Assembly (NCBI GenBank): GCA_009774615.1
Contig: VSOC01000163.1
Coordinates: 1-7,270 of the forward strand
Origin: Lachnospiraceae bacterium
GTDB taxonomy: Bacteria > Bacillota > Clostridia > Lachnospirales > Lachnospiraceae
Reading direction: 5' to 3'
DNA length: 7,270 nt
Below the pieces are notes generated by a model, which had not been told where the DNA came from, made no database searches, and worked only from the letters and a program-made list of their open reading frames with translations. The translations under genes were made by a program, and so were the position numbers. Shown one piece after another: positions 6,832 through 7,270 of this stretch; within the stretch, counting starts at the first letter, position 1; the number at the start of each line of letters is the position of its first letter.

Positions 6832-7176
6832 TCACTTCGATTCTAATTTAATGTTATGCAGTCCGCACAGGTGCAAAAATGCACTCTCCAATTCATGATA
6901 ATCTGAATGTTTTGCCGTCGGCCGGACGACAAGAATAATGTTCAACCCTGTTTGAATCCTGTGTTTATTTAAACGAAAAATTTCTCTAATCTGTCTGCAC
7001 ATGCGGTGTCTTACCACACTGTTGCCAACCTTTTTGCTCACGGAAATACCAATATGGTTCTCCTCTTCCCCTGTTTCCTCCACATACATGACAAAAAGTC
7101 GATTGGCATACGATTTTTTCTGTCGGTAAATCCGCTGAAAGTCAATGTTCTTTTTTATGGATGGAAAACGTTTCAT
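6832..7176 (-). CDS. rnpA: Ribonuclease P protein component RnpA
   Basis: RnpA is the protein subunit of RNase P; with the catalytic RNA (rnpB, not in this window) it removes 5' leaders from pre-tRNAs. The 114 residues agree with the usual length. The protein opens with the family-like KRFPSIKKNIDFQRIYRQ (2-19). The RNR region is at 51-65 (GNSVVRHRMCRQIRE), here with R-H-R, which I recall as common in Clostridia. Then follow LNIILVVRPTAK (78-89) and a C-terminal helix. The ATG at 7174-7176 is preceded by GAGGCGGG at 7186-7193, which can serve as a ribosome binding site. rpmH would normally lie next upstream; here the 3' end of a group II intron is found instead, ending 19 bp before the start codon. 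Expression may therefore depend on readthrough of, or a promoter in, the intron. Confidence 0.96.
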   Translation of the reverse strand: MKRFPSIKKNIDFQRIYRQKKSYANRLFVMYVEETGEEENHIGISVSKKVGNSVVRHRMCRQIREIFRLNKHRIQTGLNIILVVRPTAKHSDYHELESAFLHLCGLHNIKLESK

Positions 7177-7195
7177 ATTTTAATCCCGCCTCGTA

Positions 7196-7270
7196 ATCGA
7201 GTAGGGGGAATTTAATCCCCCTCTCACACCACCGTACATGCCGTTCGGCATACGGCGGTTCAACATAACT
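7196..7270 (-). mobile_element. 3' end of a group II intron (domains V and VI), cut by the window edge
   Basis: Read on the minus strand, this is the catalytic tail of a group II intron. Domain V (about 7228-7259): the lower stem pairs 7251-7259 with 7228-7236, there is a 2-nt bulge (TG, 7237-7238), the upper stem pairs 7247-7250 with 7239-7242, and the tetraloop is GAAC. The triad is CGC (7255-7257), with the G paired as a G.U wobble. Domain VI: 7216-7225 pairs with 7199-7209, interrupted only by a single unpaired adenosine at 7202, the expected branch point 7 nt from the 3' end. The intron ends ..CTACTCGAT at 7196, typical for bacterial introns. The 5' part, with domains I-IV and any reverse transcriptase/maturase gene, lies beyond 7270, so completeness and subclass cannot be judged. 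Confidence 0.9.
7228..7259 (-). ncRNA. Group II intron catalytic domain V
   Basis: This 32-nt hairpin has all the parts of domain V: a 9-bp lower helix containing the CGC triad at 7255-7257 with a G.U wobble, a 2-nt 3'-side bulge, a 4-bp upper helix and a tetraloop. All of it is seen directly in the sequence. In known introns this domain holds the metal ions that catalyse splicing. Confidence 0.88.

Noticed and set aside
1..7270. CRISPR array, tRNA/rRNA genes, defence or toxin-antitoxin system
   Set aside because: No periodic repeats, no tRNA-like or rRNA sequence, and every substantial frame is accounted for by the seven conserved genes.

Overview
The window carries a conserved chromosomal housekeeping cluster of low-to-moderate GC Firmicutes. 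Reading along the minus strand (right to left), the order is rnpA, yidD, yidC, jag (khpB), mnmE, mnmG, rsmG. In Firmicutes this block normally lies next to the replication origin, downstream of dnaA and rpmH. Protein style points to Clostridia, perhaps Lachnospiraceae: a YidC of about 430 residues with a Lys/Glu-rich cytoplasmic tail and no lipobox, an RnpA with an R-H-R version of the RNR motif, and frequent GTG/TTG starts. That placement is an inference. All seven genes are on the minus strand and look intact.

Right edge (7196-7270): the sequence just upstream of rnpA is not the expected rpmH gene. It is the 3' end of a group II intron. Domain V (CGC triad, 2-nt bulge) and domain VI (one bulged adenosine 7 nt from the end) can both be drawn base by base. 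The intron ends 19 bp before the rnpA start codon, so the mobile element sits inside the rpmH-rnpA neighbourhood. The rest of the intron and any reverse transcriptase gene lie outside the window.

4630-7176: rnpA (RNase P protein), yidD and yidC (membrane protein insertion) and jag (KH/R3H RNA-binding protein) are tightly packed with gaps of 6-21 bp and form one operon. It ends at a clear Rho-independent terminator at 4545-4585. yidD and probably yidC start with TTG.

106-4505: mnmE, mnmG and rsmG form a second unit for RNA modification. MnmE and MnmG together modify the wobble uridine of certain tRNAs, and RsmG methylates G527 of 16S rRNA. mnmE has a strong ribosome binding site and a GTG start. 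The spacers before mnmG (196 bp) and before rsmG (134 bp) are long for an operon, and both hold perfect inverted repeats whose arms overlap, so the stems are mutually exclusive. In the mnmG leader a further hairpin covers the apparent Shine-Dalgarno sequence. These leaders and the intron junction are the points of interest; the coding content is ordinary. Positions 1-105, downstream of rsmG, hold only a weak inverted repeat.
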